Of a stretch of DNA of 64,000 nucleotides, positions 50,949 through 59,786 are shown piece by piece. The stretch's first letter is position 1, and each line of letters begins with the position of its first letter. The stretch spans positions 1-64,000 of the forward strand of contig NZ_JAKSXN010000011.1 of the NCBI RefSeq assembly GCF_022427145.1. Direction: 5' to 3'. A model generated the notes under the pieces. It was not told the DNA's origin and made no database searches. It saw nothing but the letters and a program-made list of their open reading frames with translations. Made by a program: the position numbers and the translations under genes. The DNA is from Paenibacillus timonensis. Its GTDB lineage: Bacteria > Bacillota > Bacilli > Paenibacillales > Paenibacillaceae.

Positions 50949-50999
50949 CCTTTCTCCTCCTTCAATTCATGGATGTTTGCGATTCGCTCTGAAACACAT

Positions 51000-51039
51000 A
51001 TCAATCTAAATTACAGTACGATCTGGATTACAGATTGAT
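51000..51039. promoter_or_regulatory. Probable operator of the ArsR-like regulator
   Basis: ATCAATCT (51000-51007) and AGATTGAT (51032-51039) form an inverted repeat around two ATTACAG words. It lies directly downstream of the minus-strand -10 box, overlapping the expected transcription start. Confidence 0.5.
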
Positions 51040-51067
51040 AGTATAGGAAGAAGGATGGATTTGTCAA
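51040..51067 (-). promoter_or_regulatory. Sigma-A promoter for the regulator-MFS operon
   Basis: On the minus strand TTGACA (51067-51062), 16-nt spacer, TATACT (51045-51040). Confidence 0.7.
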
Positions 51068-51116
51068 GAAACCCTGTTTATAATGGGAAGACATGATTCG
51101 GAAAAGGGGTTATCGC

Positions 51117-51548
51117 ATGAAGTTCAGTGAAATCGAAGCTTCCGCCTGGGAAGAGCTGCGCCCATATTTGGACACCTGCCTCATTCCGGTAACGGGATTA
51201 ACCGGCCTGGAACGACCGTATGAAGTAACGGAAAAGTTGGAAAGACTGAGGGATGTCCTCGATTGGGTGGAAATTCCTTTCAAAGGGAGAGTGGTCACGT
51301 ACCCTTCTTTCCAATATCAAACAGAGGGGATGCCGCGCTTTGTAAATGATCTGTGTCGAAATGTCAAGTCTAGCGGATTTGCTTATGCCATCGTCGTTTC
51401 AGCGGACTTCGAGTGGAATAGCGAGGAGCTTCCGGATGCTGATTTAATCGTGACGTTACGCGGGTTCTCGGCGGATTCCGGGGGCGCGGCGGGAGGACAA
51501 GTGAAGGCGGCCGTACAAGAAATGTGGCAAGCCGATAAGGGGTTTTGA
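51117..51548 (+). CDS. ypiF: YpiF-like protein (DUF2487)
   Basis: The 143-residue soluble product starts MKFSEIEASAWEELRPYLDTCL and lies just upstream of qcrA, the position of ypiF in B. subtilis. ATG 51117 follows AAAGGGG with 8-nt spacing; an ATG at 51093 lies before it. It is divergent from the ArsR-like regulator. Function unknown. The conserved order with qcrABC suggests a link to the cytochrome complex or to its regulation, but this is inference. Confidence 0.8.
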   Translation: MKFSEIEASAWEELRPYLDTCLIPVTGLTGLERPYEVTEKLERLRDVLDWVEIPFKGRVVTYPSFQYQTEGMPRFVNDLCRNVKSSGFAYAIVVSADFEWNSEELPDADLIVTLRGFSADSGGAAGGQVKAAVQEMWQADKGF

Positions 51549-51616
51549 TTGTGACAAAATATCGACAATTTCAAGGCTGACAGGCTTTTCGACGGCCAAA
51601 AAAATGTGTCAAATTC

Positions 51617-51645
51617 TTGACGCTCTCAAAACGCTAATATATTAT
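51617..51645 (+). promoter_or_regulatory. Promoter of the qcr operon
   Basis: TTGACG (51617-51622), 17-nt spacer, TATTAT (51640-51645), about 80 bases before qcrA. Confidence 0.6.
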
Positions 51646-51725
51646 TAATATGTCTTACGCGATGTTGTGATAATTATCATTGAAACGTTCGGAAACAATT
51701 GCTTGGCAAAGGGGGTTGAAGACAT

Positions 51726-52268
51726 ATGAGCAATCAGCATGACCAGCAGGAATCCTCGCATAAACCGCCTATTCGCAAAGAGATGTCCCGTCGGCAATTT
51801 CTTACATACACGCTTGGGGGCGCCACTGCATTCATGGTGGGTGGGGTGACGCTTCCTATGGTTCGTTTCGCGGTTGACCCGATTCTGCACAAGAAAGGCG
51901 AAGGCACCTTCGTCAAAGTTGTGGAAGTCAGCAAAATTACCAGCGAACCGCAGGAATTTTCGTTCGAGCTCAAGCAGCAGGACGGCTGGTACCTAAGTAC
52001 GGCCTCCCTTACGGCTTGGATTCGCAAAGACGAGAGCGGAAATATTTATGCGCTTTCACCGATTTGTAAGCATTTGGGATGTACGGTCGGTTGGAATAAC
52101 GACACGAATTTTCCGGATGAATACCACTGCCCTTGCCATGGCGCGCATTACACCAAGGAAGGCAAGCAGTTGGCGGTCGCGTCGAAGCCGCTTGACGAGT
52201 ACAAGGTTATGATTAAGGACGATTGGGTTTATCTGGGGGATATTATCCCGAACACCATCGTGAAATAA
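51726..52268 (+). CDS. qcrA: Menaquinol-cytochrome c reductase, Rieske iron-sulfur subunit
   Basis: QcrA carries the 2Fe-2S cluster that takes electrons from menaquinol. The 180-residue product has a twin-arginine-like SRRQFLTY before the membrane segment (about 20-45), and the two Rieske cluster motifs CKHLGC and CPCHGAH near residues 118-143. It forms the bc-type complex with QcrB and QcrC. Confidence 0.96.
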   Translation: MSNQHDQQESSHKPPIRKEMSRRQFLTYTLGGATAFMVGGVTLPMVRFAVDPILHKKGEGTFVKVVEVSKITSEPQEFSFELKQQDGWYLSTASLTAWIRKDESGNIYALSPICKHLGCTVGWNNDTNFPDEYHCPCHGAHYTKEGKQLAVASKPLDEYKVMIKDDWVYLGDIIPNTIVK

Positions 52269-52284
52269 GGAGGCGTAGATTCGG

Positions 52285-52956
52285 ATGTTTAAAAATGTGT
52301 ACAACTGGATAGACGAACGTCTTGATATCACGCCGATCTGGCGCGATGTGGCCGATCACGAGGTTCCGGAGCACGTTAACCCGGCGCATCACTTTTCCGC
52401 GTTTGTGTATTGCTTCGGCGGCTTGACGTTTTTTATCACGGTCATCCAGATCTTGTCGGGGATGTTCCTGACCATGTATTACGTTCCCGATATTATTAAC
52501 GCCTATGCCAGCGTGGAATACTTGCAGACGCAGGTCGCCTTTGGCCAAATCGTTCGCGGGATGCACCACTGGGGGGCAAGCTTGGTTATCGTAATGATGT
52601 TCTTACATACGCTTCGCGTGTTCTTCACCGGTTCCTATAAAGCGCCGCGCGAAATGAACTGGGTTGTCGGCATGCTGATTTTCTTCGTCATGATCGGTCT
52701 CGGCCTGACGGGATACCTGCTGCCTTGGGATAACAAAGCTTATTTCGCCACGAAGGTCACATTGGAAATCGCCAACTCCGTACCGGTGCTTGGCCCGATC
52801 ATCAAGGAGCTGCTGCAGGGCGGTTCGATCGTAGGCGCGGAAACGTTAACCCGGTTCTTTGCCATTCACGTGTTCTTCCTTCCGGCGGTATTGCTGATTC
52901 TCTTGGTGGGTCACTTTATCATGATCCGCAGACAAGGGATTTCCGGCCCGTTGTAA
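52285..52956 (+). CDS. qcrB: Cytochrome b6-type subunit QcrB
   Basis: QcrB holds the b hemes and the quinone sites. The 223-residue protein has four membrane segments, heme-ligand histidines in HHWGASLVIVMMFLHTLRVF and in HVFFLPAVLLILLVGHF, and the Cys in FVYCFGGLTF used for covalent heme c attachment in cytochrome b6-type proteins. It ends at 52956; 109 bases of repeat DNA follow before qcrC. Confidence 0.96.
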   Translation: MFKNVYNWIDERLDITPIWRDVADHEVPEHVNPAHHFSAFVYCFGGLTFFITVIQILSGMFLTMYYVPDIINAYASVEYLQTQVAFGQIVRGMHHWGASLVIVMMFLHTLRVFFTGSYKAPREMNWVVGMLIFFVMIGLGLTGYLLPWDNKAYFATKVTLEIANSVPVLGPIIKELLQGGSIVGAETLTRFFAIHVFFLPAVLLILLVGHFIMIRRQGISGPL

Positions 52957-52969
52957 GAAACGATGTTAA

Positions 52970-53035
52970 CGAAACGATTCGACGTCGAGTCTTCGTTTTG
53001 GCTCCATCGTGATCAAAAGATGATGTTTTGAACTA
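52970..53035. repeat. Partial hairpin-ended repeat between qcrB and qcrC
   Basis: In inverted orientation to copy A, GATTCGACG, CATCGTGATCAAAAG and TTTTGAACTA match the left third of the 171-bp element. The copy lies inside the qcr operon, between two subunits of the same complex. Confidence 0.75.
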
Positions 53036-53065
53036 CCTCTATAAGAGAAGGGGGGCAAAAAGGAC

Positions 53066-53941
53066 ATGGCTCATCATGACAATTCTAAGGAAAAAGTCGT
53101 GTTCGTCGGCGATTCCCGCGTCCGCAAGGGCAAAGGCTTTATCACGCCGCCGGATTATACGGCTTATCCCGGCAAGTCGGAAGCGTTCATTCCTAACTTT
53201 TTGCTGAAGGAATGGATGGTCGGCGTCGTCGTGCTCGTCGGCTTCCTTGTGCTGACCATTTCCGAACCGGCTCCGCTTGGCTTCCCGGCCAATCCGACCG
53301 CTTCGGTTATTCCGATGCCGGACTGGTACTTCCTGTTTCTGTATCAATATTTGAAATATCCGTATGCCTCCGGCGACTACGTCGTGCTGGGTACCATGGG
53401 GATACCGGGCGTCATGTTCGGCGGGTTGTTGCTTGCGCCTTTCCTCGATCGGGGCAAGGAACGCCGTTTCTATAAACGTCCGATTGCTTCGTCGCTGATG
53501 TTGCTGTCGATTGCCGCGGTCGTCTATTTGACGAACTTCGCTTGGACGCATTACCAGCATGAACTGGAAGCGACGGGTCAAGTTCCGGAACATATTCAGC
53601 GGGAAGAGAAAGCCCGCGAGAACCGGGAAAAAGGCTTGCCGACATCCAATGCGAAATCCCAGGAAGAAGTCGCCATCGTGGACAAAGACGATCCGGCGAT
53701 GGAGCTGTACAAGAAAGCCACTTGCGTATCGTGCCATGCCGCGGACCTGAAAGGGGCGGGCGGACCATCGCTGCGCGGAGTCGGCGACAAGCATGACAAG
53801 GAAGCGATTCTTTCCATCATTAAAGAAGGCTATAACGGCAAGATGCCTGAGATGTACACTACGGCGATCAATGCCGGCCTGACGGATCAGGATATCGACC
53901 ACTTGGCCGAATGGCTTGCGAAACAAAAAGCGGAACAGTAA
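53066..53941 (+). CDS. qcrC: Menaquinol-cytochrome c reductase subunit QcrC (subunit IV fused to cytochrome c)
   Basis: The 291-residue product combines three membrane segments homologous to cytochrome b6f subunit IV (about 50-175) with a C-terminal cytochrome c domain whose heme motif is CVSCH near residue 222. The axial Met is probably in KMPEMYT. This b/c fusion is typical of Bacillales. ATG 53066 follows AGAAGGGGGG. A terminator lies at 53958. Confidence 0.95.
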   Translation: MAHHDNSKEKVVFVGDSRVRKGKGFITPPDYTAYPGKSEAFIPNFLLKEWMVGVVVLVGFLVLTISEPAPLGFPANPTASVIPMPDWYFLFLYQYLKYPYASGDYVVLGTMGIPGVMFGGLLLAPFLDRGKERRFYKRPIASSLMLLSIAAVVYLTNFAWTHYQHELEATGQVPEHIQREEKARENREKGLPTSNAKSQEEVAIVDKDDPAMELYKKATCVSCHAADLKGAGGPSLRGVGDKHDKEAILSIIKEGYNGKMPEMYTTAINAGLTDQDIDHLAEWLAKQKAEQ

Positions 53942-53957
53942 AATAGAATGTAATGGG

Positions 53958-53989
53958 AAAACCTGATCGTGATGCGGTCAGGTTTTTTA
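53958..53989 (+). terminator. Terminator after qcrC
   Basis: AAACCTGATC pairs with GGTCAGGTTT (GTGATGC loop), followed by TTTTTT. Confidence 0.85.
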
Positions 53990-54046
53990 AGCTTGCGCGC
54001 CGGATTGGCGAGGAACGTGCGTGTTCTCGGCGCCATTTTCGTGAAA

Positions 54047-54688
54047 ATGAGGGATATCGCGTTGAAATTATCGGATCTTTGGAGCACATCGTTTCTATCC
54101 TCCCGCATCATCCTCTGGGCCTTGTTCGTATGTAATCTGCTGGGAACGGCTTACGGCTACATCTGGTATGACGCCCAGCTCGCGGATACTTGGCGAAATC
54201 ACCCGCATTGGCAAATCGTCTTCGTACCGGACAGTCCGACGGCGAGTTTGTTTTTTACGTTAAGCTTGTTATTCCTGTTGTTCCCGGGAAAGCTCGGGAA
54301 GTATTATCGACTTCGCACCTTGATCGAGGGACTAGCCGTCGTTACAAGCGTGAAATATGGCGTGTGGGCCGTGTCGATGATCTTCGCCGGAGCGTATCAG
54401 GGCGGGGAGCTCGTATGGCAGGACTGGATGCTGGTCACCTCCCATTTGGCAATGGCCGTGGAGTCGCTGCTATTCGTCCGATTGTACAAGTTCGGTCCGT
54501 TGATGCTGCTTGGAGCCGGAGCCTGGACGTTGCTTAATGATACGGTGGACTATACGTACGAGGTGTACCCGTGGTTGCCGGAGACGTTATGGGACGACGT
54601 GTCCGGAGTTGCGGTCTTTACCGTGGTCTTGACGTTTGCCAGCGTCGCCGCCGGATGGCTAGCGTTGAAACGGGCCAAACGTGCTTAA
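54047..54688 (+). CDS. ypjA: YpjA-like membrane protein (DUF1405)
   Basis: The product has about five membrane segments with the family pattern WYDAQL and WLPETLWDD. In B. subtilis ypjA follows qcrC, and ypjB comes next, as here. The start is uncertain: the frame opens at 53969 inside the qcrC terminator, which cannot be right, so ATG 54047 (213 residues) is used although it has no clear ribosome site; GTG 54017 is another option. Function is unknown. Confidence 0.75.
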   Translation: MRDIALKLSDLWSTSFLSSRIILWALFVCNLLGTAYGYIWYDAQLADTWRNHPHWQIVFVPDSPTASLFFTLSLLFLLFPGKLGKYYRLRTLIEGLAVVTSVKYGVWAVSMIFAGAYQGGELVWQDWMLVTSHLAMAVESLLFVRLYKFGPLMLLGAGAWTLLNDTVDYTYEVYPWLPETLWDDVSGVAVFTVVLTFASVAAGWLALKRAKRA

Positions 54689-54746
54689 GAGCAAGGTTCT
54701 AACGTAGGACAGCCTGCCATACCATGATGGTAGGGAGGGGATGTCC

Positions 54747-55679
54747 GTGAGTAGAATTTGGATGAAAGGGACGGCGGCCGCGCTGATTCTGCTTGCCGTG
54801 ATGCTGATCTGGAGCACGGCGGCTTTGGCTCAACCGGAAGAGAACGGAAGCGCAGGGGCTGCTGGCAAGGCAGGAACATCATCGGCAAGCGCGCCTGCCT
54901 TATCCGAGCAGGAGCGCAGCGAGCGGCTGAGCCAGCTCGAATCCGCCTCGGAACGGTTGTACGAGCACATGCAGCAGGGAAGTACCCAGGAGGCGCTGGC
55001 CGATATGGAATCGTTGATCGGGGCTTTGGAGGGCGTAACCTTCAAGGGATTGACGTCGGTGGAAGGGATCCATGCTTTGGCTGAAACGATCATGGACACC
55101 AAGGAAACGTTGGCAAGAGCCGAGGTCCGGCCGGAGGAGTGGGCGTTTTCCTCGGCCCGCTTGCGGCTGGCGGTAAACAGCCTGCTGCATCCGGATAAGG
55201 CCTTATGGCAGCAATATTATAAAGTGATGGCTGATAACCTGCGGCAGATGAACCAGGCGCGCGCCGGCGGGAAACCGGCGGAGGTGCGCAAGGCGTTTCA
55301 GGCTCTGCAAGACCATTACGAAGTGATTCGTCCGGCTGCGGTGATCCGGCGTCCGGCGTCCGAAGTCAACCGGTTCGATTCTTGGTTGTCCTACGCCGGT
55401 CGGTTGAGCAACGAACAGACCTGGGACGAAGCGGCGCTGAAAGGGGCCATCGTTCAGGGGGAGGGCGCACTTAAAGGATTGTTTGGCCGCCGGGGAGACG
55501 AGCCCGTCTTTCTGCCGATCACCGGCTTCGAAAACCCCTGGTATTGGAGCGGCCTGATCGGGCTTTGGATCGTGCTCGCCTTAACCTATACGGGCATCCG
55601 CAAGTATCGTGCTTCGCAAACGGTCTCCGCCGTGCGGGAGAAGCGCCGGGAGGAGGACGCCCACCGATACCGGCTGTAG
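54747..55679 (+). CDS. ypjB: Sporulation protein YpjB
   Basis: The 310-residue product has an N-terminal signal peptide ending near STAALA (about residues 5-28 from GTG 54747), a helical exported domain with many ERL-type repeats, and a C-terminal membrane segment (WSGLIGLWIVLALTYTGI) followed by a basic tail. GTG 54747 is chosen because GGGAGGGG at 54733-54740 abuts the ATG at 54741 too closely. YpjB is a sporulation protein in B. subtilis; its role is not known in detail. Confidence 0.82.
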   Translation: MSRIWMKGTAAALILLAVMLIWSTAALAQPEENGSAGAAGKAGTSSASAPALSEQERSERLSQLESASERLYEHMQQGSTQEALADMESLIGALEGVTFKGLTSVEGIHALAETIMDTKETLARAEVRPEEWAFSSARLRLAVNSLLHPDKALWQQYYKVMADNLRQMNQARAGGKPAEVRKAFQALQDHYEVIRPAAVIRRPASEVNRFDSWLSYAGRLSNEQTWDEAALKGAIVQGEGALKGLFGRRGDEPVFLPITGFENPWYWSGLIGLWIVLALTYTGIRKYRASQTVSAVREKRREEDAHRYRL

Positions 55680-55729
55680 GTGATAGTGAGGAACTATTTT
55701 ACCGCTATCATATCTAGGGGCATATCAAA

Positions 55730-55775
55730 AAAAGCAGAGAGACAAGGGAATCCCTTAGCCTTTCTGCTTTTTGTC
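55730..55775. terminator. Bidirectional terminator between ypjB and the YitT-family gene
   Basis: AAAAGCAGA and AGGGA arms pair with TCCCT and TCTGCTTTT; T-tract on both strands suits the convergent genes. Confidence 0.8.
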
Positions 55776-55795
55776 ATGCTTGCAGGGGGTTAATC

Positions 55796-56665
55796 TCAAT
55801 CCTCTTTGAACCCTTCCCCATGGACGTCATGCACGTCGCTGATGATGATAAACGCCTGCGGATCGACCGATTTGGCGATGGACTGCAGCCGCCGGATCTC
55901 CTGTCGCGACACGACGCAGTAAGCCATATGCTTCGCTTGCTTGGAGTAAGCGCCGATCGCCGGAATCAGCGTCACGCCGCGATCCATTTCCTTCGTAATG
56001 ATGTCGGCAATCGCCGGCGCATGATCGCTGATGATCGTAAACGCTTTGGCGGAATACGCGCCTTCCTGAATAAAGTCGATCACTTTGGAAGCGATAAATA
56101 CGGCCACGAGCGTATACAAAATATTTTCCTTCCTAATATAGAAGAGCGACAATCCGATAATGACGATGTCCAGCGTCAAGATGACCTGTCCCATGCTGAA
56201 GCCGTATTTGCGTCCGAGAATCCGAGCCACGATGTCCGATCCCCCCGTCGTGCCGCCAAAACGGAACACGATCCCCAGCCCGGCTCCCAGCGTTACCCCC
56301 GCATATAACGATACGAGGATATAATCCGTTTGCGTCTCAAATGGAAGGATCCAGCCTCCTTTGATCATCCGCTCGAACAACCATAAGAAGAAAGTCAGCG
56401 AGCCGATTCCGATCCCGGTCCAGATGATTTGCCGTCCGCCGAGGATTTTCCAGCCTAATAGAAACAACGGAATGTTAAGCAGCAGGTTGGATAGCGAAGG
56501 CGAGATGCCAAACGCATAATTCAGCAGCAGCGTTACGCCGGTGACCCCGCCTTCCATCAAATGGTTGGGTAAGATAAAATAAAGAAGTCCAAACGCATAG
56601 ATCGCCGTACCCAGCAAGATCGGCAGCAGCGTTTTGAGAATTCCGGAAAATTTGCTCGAAGCCAT
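55796..56665 (-). CDS. YitT-family membrane protein (YpjC type)
   Basis: The 289-residue product has five or six membrane segments (DUF161-like, about 10-170) and a cytoplasmic C-terminal DUF2179 domain (about 200-285). It occupies the ypjC position. Minus-strand ATG 56665 follows AGGTGAGG. YitT proteins have been proposed to move anions or small metabolites, but no substrate is established. Confidence 0.82.
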   Translation of the reverse strand: MASSKFSGILKTLLPILLGTAIYAFGLLYFILPNHLMEGGVTGVTLLLNYAFGISPSLSNLLLNIPLFLLGWKILGGRQIIWTGIGIGSLTFFLWLFERMIKGGWILPFETQTDYILVSLYAGVTLGAGLGIVFRFGGTTGGSDIVARILGRKYGFSMGQVILTLDIVIIGLSLFYIRKENILYTLVAVFIASKVIDFIQEGAYSAKAFTIISDHAPAIADIITKEMDRGVTLIPAIGAYSKQAKHMAYCVVSRQEIRRLQSIAKSVDPQAFIIISDVHDVHGEGFKED

Positions 56666-56842
56666 GAAAAAACCTCACCTGTCCCTAACAGAATTTATGT
56701 AGATGGTGCGCTGAATTGGCTATTGGATAGATCTGCCTCTCCTAGTATACCTTTTTCCGTGCCGATTAAAAAATGATTTGTTTTCGTCACCTACTTACGA
56801 TAACATAGGGAAAAACGGGACAATAAGCGGAGGGATCGGCGC

Positions 56843-57184
56843 TTGGATGCAGACAAAGAGAAATCTCTCGCGGAAATGCAGCGCGAAGTAGACCGTTACA
56901 TCTCGCAGTTTAAAGAGGGGTATTTCAGCCCGCTAACCATGCTGGCCCGAATGGCGGAGGAAGTCGGCGAGCTGGCCCGCGAGGTCAACCATACTTTTGG
57001 CGAAAAACCAAAGAAGAAAGACGAACCGGACAATTCCATCGAATTGGAGTTAGGCGATATTCTGTTCATTACGATATGCTTCGCCAATTCGCTTGGCATT
57101 AATCTGACCGAGGCCCACGATCAGGTCATGCATAAATTCGCGACCCGCGATAAGGACCGATGGACGAAAAAGGACACCGAATAG
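56843..57184 (+). CDS. ypjD: MazG-like nucleotide pyrophosphohydrolase YpjD
   Basis: The 113-residue product has the MazG motif EEVGELAREVNH with the downstream EXXD (ELELGDILFITICF) that binds Mg and cleaves NTPs or dNTPs to monophosphate and pyrophosphate. TTG 56843 follows GGAGGG with 8-nt spacing; the ATG at 56847 is out of frame. The length is close to B. subtilis YpjD (111). Specificity unknown. Confidence 0.88.
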   Translation: MDADKEKSLAEMQREVDRYISQFKEGYFSPLTMLARMAEEVGELAREVNHTFGEKPKKKDEPDNSIELELGDILFITICFANSLGINLTEAHDQVMHKFATRDKDRWTKKDTE

Positions 57185-57240
57185 CCCCATCCTTCATATG
57201 CTGTTAGTATGATCATCCCTACAGCAAAGGGGGATAGCAC

Positions 57241-57771
57241 ATGAAGGCGGAGGACTATTTGCAAAGAGCTTACCGAAGCATCTACGAAAACGACTTTGCG
57301 CAGGCGCTGTACTGGTTCGAGCAGGCGCTGGACGTTCAGCCGGATCACGCGGACATCCATTATCGGTACTCGATCACCTGCGCCCGGAGCGGGCAGCTGG
57401 ATAAGGCGCTACAACATGCGCGACTGGCAGTAGCCCTGGAGCCGGTGCAGGACGAATATAAATTGCATTACGACCGCCTGCAGTCGATGGAACTGACTCA
57501 AATGGCCAAACGGCTGGTGGAGACAGCGGGCGGCAAGCGGAAAACCGCGGCCGAGCCGGCATCCCGCATGCTCAAGCGCGCCGTGGAGCTCGATCCTTTG
57601 TCACTGGATGCGCAGGTATGGCTGGCGATCGCCTATGGCGAGATGGAACACTATGAGCTCGCGCTGCAGGCGGTTCGCGACGCGTCGGCCCTACCTTTGG
57701 ACGCCGGTGCAGCCAGCCAGCTGAAAGAGATGGAACAGCGGCTGAAGCAACAAATCAAGCAATCATCATAG
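57241..57771 (+). CDS. Tetratricopeptide repeat protein
   Basis: The 176-residue product is a TPR protein, with at least two clear repeats (AYRSIYENDFAQALYWFEQALDVQPDH, then YRYSITCARSGQLDKALQHARLAVALEP) and another near residues 110-140. ATG 57241 follows AAAGGGGG. It is inserted between ypjD and dapB, where B. subtilis has no TPR gene. TPRs mediate protein interactions; the partner is unknown. Confidence 0.8.
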   Translation: MKAEDYLQRAYRSIYENDFAQALYWFEQALDVQPDHADIHYRYSITCARSGQLDKALQHARLAVALEPVQDEYKLHYDRLQSMELTQMAKRLVETAGGKRKTAAEPASRMLKRAVELDPLSLDAQVWLAIAYGEMEHYELALQAVRDASALPLDAGAASQLKEMEQRLKQQIKQSS

Positions 57772-57793
57772 TAGAGAATGCGAGGAGATCAAG

Positions 57794-58600
57794 ATGTCGG
57801 AACCAATCAAAGTAGCCGTGGCGGGCGCCGCCGGCAGAATGGGCAGAGAAGTGGTGAAAATGGTGCTCCAGGATCCGGAGCTTCAGCTGGTTGCCGCCGT
57901 GAATTTGTCGGATGCCGGCCTCGATGCCGGTACGCTGGTCGGCCTTCCGGCTTGCGGCGTGGCGTTAACCGACGATTTAGAGAAGGCGCTTCGTGAGGCG
58001 CGGCCGCGGGTGCTGGTCGACTTCACGACGCCGCAGTCTGCTTACGCCAACACCGAGTTGGCGATTCGGCACGGCGTATCGCCGGTCGTCGGCACCACCG
58101 GGTTTACGCCGGAGCAAATCGAGGAACTGGACAAGCTGTGCCAAGCTCAAGGGCTTGGCGGGTTGATCGCGCCGAACTTCTCCATCGGGGCCATTTTGAT
58201 GATGCGTTTTGCGGCGCAGGCGGCAAAATACTTCCCTCACCTGGAAATCATCGAATACCACGGCGACCAGAAGCTGGACGCCCCCTCGGGAACGGCGGTG
58301 AAGACGGCCGAGCTAATCGCCCAGAACCGGAAGGAGCTGCGCCAGGGGAACCCGAATGAGGAAGAGACCATCGAGGGAGCCCGCGGCGGTTATTATAACG
58401 GATTCCGGATACATAGCGTCCGTTTGCCGGGCGTATTCGCGCAGCAAGAAGTCATTTTCGGCGGCTTCGGCCAGACGCTCAAAATTCGTCACGATTCCTA
58501 TGAGCGGGCCGGCTACATGCCGGGAGTCAACCTGGCCATCAAGAAAGTGATCGAGTGTAAAGGCATGATTTACGGGTTCGACCATTTCATGGATGAATAA
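57794..58600 (+). CDS. dapB: 4-hydroxy-tetrahydrodipicolinate reductase
   Basis: DapB reduces dihydrodipicolinate in lysine and diaminopimelate synthesis, also supplying dipicolinate to spores. The 268-residue product has the NAD(P)H loop [10 protein letters not shown] near 10-19, FTTPQ, GTTGF and the catalytic [15 protein letters not shown] signature near 158-172. ATG 57794 follows GCGAGGAGATC. mgsA follows 14 nt later. Confidence 0.96.
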   Translation: MSEPIKVAVAGAAGRMGREVVKMVLQDPELQLVAAVNLSDAGLDAGTLVGLPACGVALTDDLEKALREARPRVLVDFTTPQSAYANTELAIRHGVSPVVGTTGFTPEQIEELDKLCQAQGLGGLIAPNFSIGAILMMRFAAQAAKYFPHLEIIEYHGDQKLDAPSGTAVKTAELIAQNRKELRQGNPNEEETIEGARGGYYNGFRIHSVRLPGVFAQQEVIFGGFGQTLKIRHDSYERAGYMPGVNLAIKKVIECKGMIYGFDHFMDE

Positions 58601-58614
58601 AGGGGATAAGGCAT

Positions 58615-59037
58615 ATGTTAAACATCGCATTTATTGCTCATGATCGCAAGAAAGAGGATATTGTCAATTTCGCCATCGCCTACGAACATGTTTTTAAAGA
58701 TAAACGGCTCTATTCCACGGGAACGACCGGGCAGCAGATCATGGAGAATACTTCGCTGAAAATCCACCGATTCCTGTCGGGCCCGCTGGGCGGGGACCAA
58801 CAGATCGGCGCGCTGATTGCCCAGAACGAGATGGACCTGGTCATTTTCCTGCGTGACCCGCTGATGGCCCAGCCCCATGAACCGGATATCACTGCGTTAC
58901 TGCGCTTGTGCGACGTGCACGGCATCCCGGTAGCCACCAATATGGCGACCGCGGAAATTCTGGTCCGCGCCTTGGATCGCGGCGATTTCGGCTGGCGTGA
59001 GCTGGTGGAGTTTCACAAGCCGGGGTTGACGAAATGA
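58615..59037 (+). CDS. mgsA: Methylglyoxal synthase
   Basis: MgsA converts dihydroxyacetone phosphate to methylglyoxal, a bypass when sugar phosphates accumulate. The 140-residue product shows [14 protein letters not shown] near the N-terminus, [17 protein letters not shown] and FLRDPL, the substrate-binding residues of the family. ATG 58615 overlaps the bshB1 start at its end (ATGA), so it is coupled to bacillithiol synthesis, which protects against methylglyoxal. Confidence 0.95.
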   Translation: MLNIAFIAHDRKKEDIVNFAIAYEHVFKDKRLYSTGTTGQQIMENTSLKIHRFLSGPLGGDQQIGALIAQNEMDLVIFLRDPLMAQPHEPDITALLRLCDVHGIPVATNMATAEILVRALDRGDFGWRELVEFHKPGLTK

Positions 59038-59747
59038 GCGAACAGCTGGATATCTTGATCTTCGGGGCGCATGCGGACGATGCCGAGATCGGCATGGCCG
59101 GCACGATCGCCAAGCATACGGCTGCGGGCTACCGCGTCGGCATCTGCGACTTGACCGAAGCCGAGCTGTCCTCCAACGGCAATCCCGTCCTGCGGAAGCA
59201 GGAAGCCGGAGCAGCGTCCGAAGTGCTGGGATTGGCGGCGCGCGTAAATTTGGGATTGCCTGACCGCGGGTTAACCGGGACGGCGGAACAACTGGCTGCC
59301 GTAACCGAAGTCATCCGCCGGTTTGCGCCACGGCTCGTGTTTGCCCCGTATTGGGAGGATCGCCATCCCGACCATATCGATTGCAGCAGGCTGGTGGAGG
59401 CTGCGGTATTTAATGCCAAGCTGCGCCGGTATCTGCCGGACAAGCCGGCGGTGCCTGCGCCCGAGCTTTATTTTTATTTCATCAATGATTGGAAAACGCC
59501 GGATTTGATCGTCGACGTGAGCGCGGTTTACGAGCAAAAAGAGCAGGCGCTGCGGTGCTACCGTTCCCAGTTCGAGGCGGGTTCGCCGGGCGAAGACGTC
59601 GCCTTGACCCCGCTAAACCAGGGGTATGTGGAGCGCGTAAAAGCCCGGGATTCCCTGATTGGACAACGTTCGCTGATTCCGTTCGCGGAAGGCTTTATGA
59701 CGAAAACGGCTTATCCGGTAAATCTATTCGGCTCCCTGCGCACATAA
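59034..59747 (+). CDS. bshB1: Bacillithiol biosynthesis deacetylase BshB1
   Basis: BshB1 deacetylates GlcNAc-malate in bacillithiol synthesis with a zinc ion. The 237-residue product has the HADDAEIGM motif near 13-21 (zinc His and Asp) and [10 protein letters not shown] near 109-118, and a LmbE/PIG-L fold. It starts within the mgsA stop codon. bshA lies 40 bases on. Confidence 0.93.
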   Translation: MSEQLDILIFGAHADDAEIGMAGTIAKHTAAGYRVGICDLTEAELSSNGNPVLRKQEAGAASEVLGLAARVNLGLPDRGLTGTAEQLAAVTEVIRRFAPRLVFAPYWEDRHPDHIDCSRLVEAAVFNAKLRRYLPDKPAVPAPELYFYFINDWKTPDLIVDVSAVYEQKEQALRCYRSQFEAGSPGEDVALTPLNQGYVERVKARDSLIGQRSLIPFAEGFMTKTAYPVNLFGSLRT

Positions 59748-59786
59748 GCTGGAAGAGGGAATAACAACAAAGGAGGCCCCCACCAT

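Noticed and set aside
53969..54046. A longer ypjA start at 53969
   Set aside because: The codon lies within the qcrC terminator hairpin, so the transcript would rarely include it.
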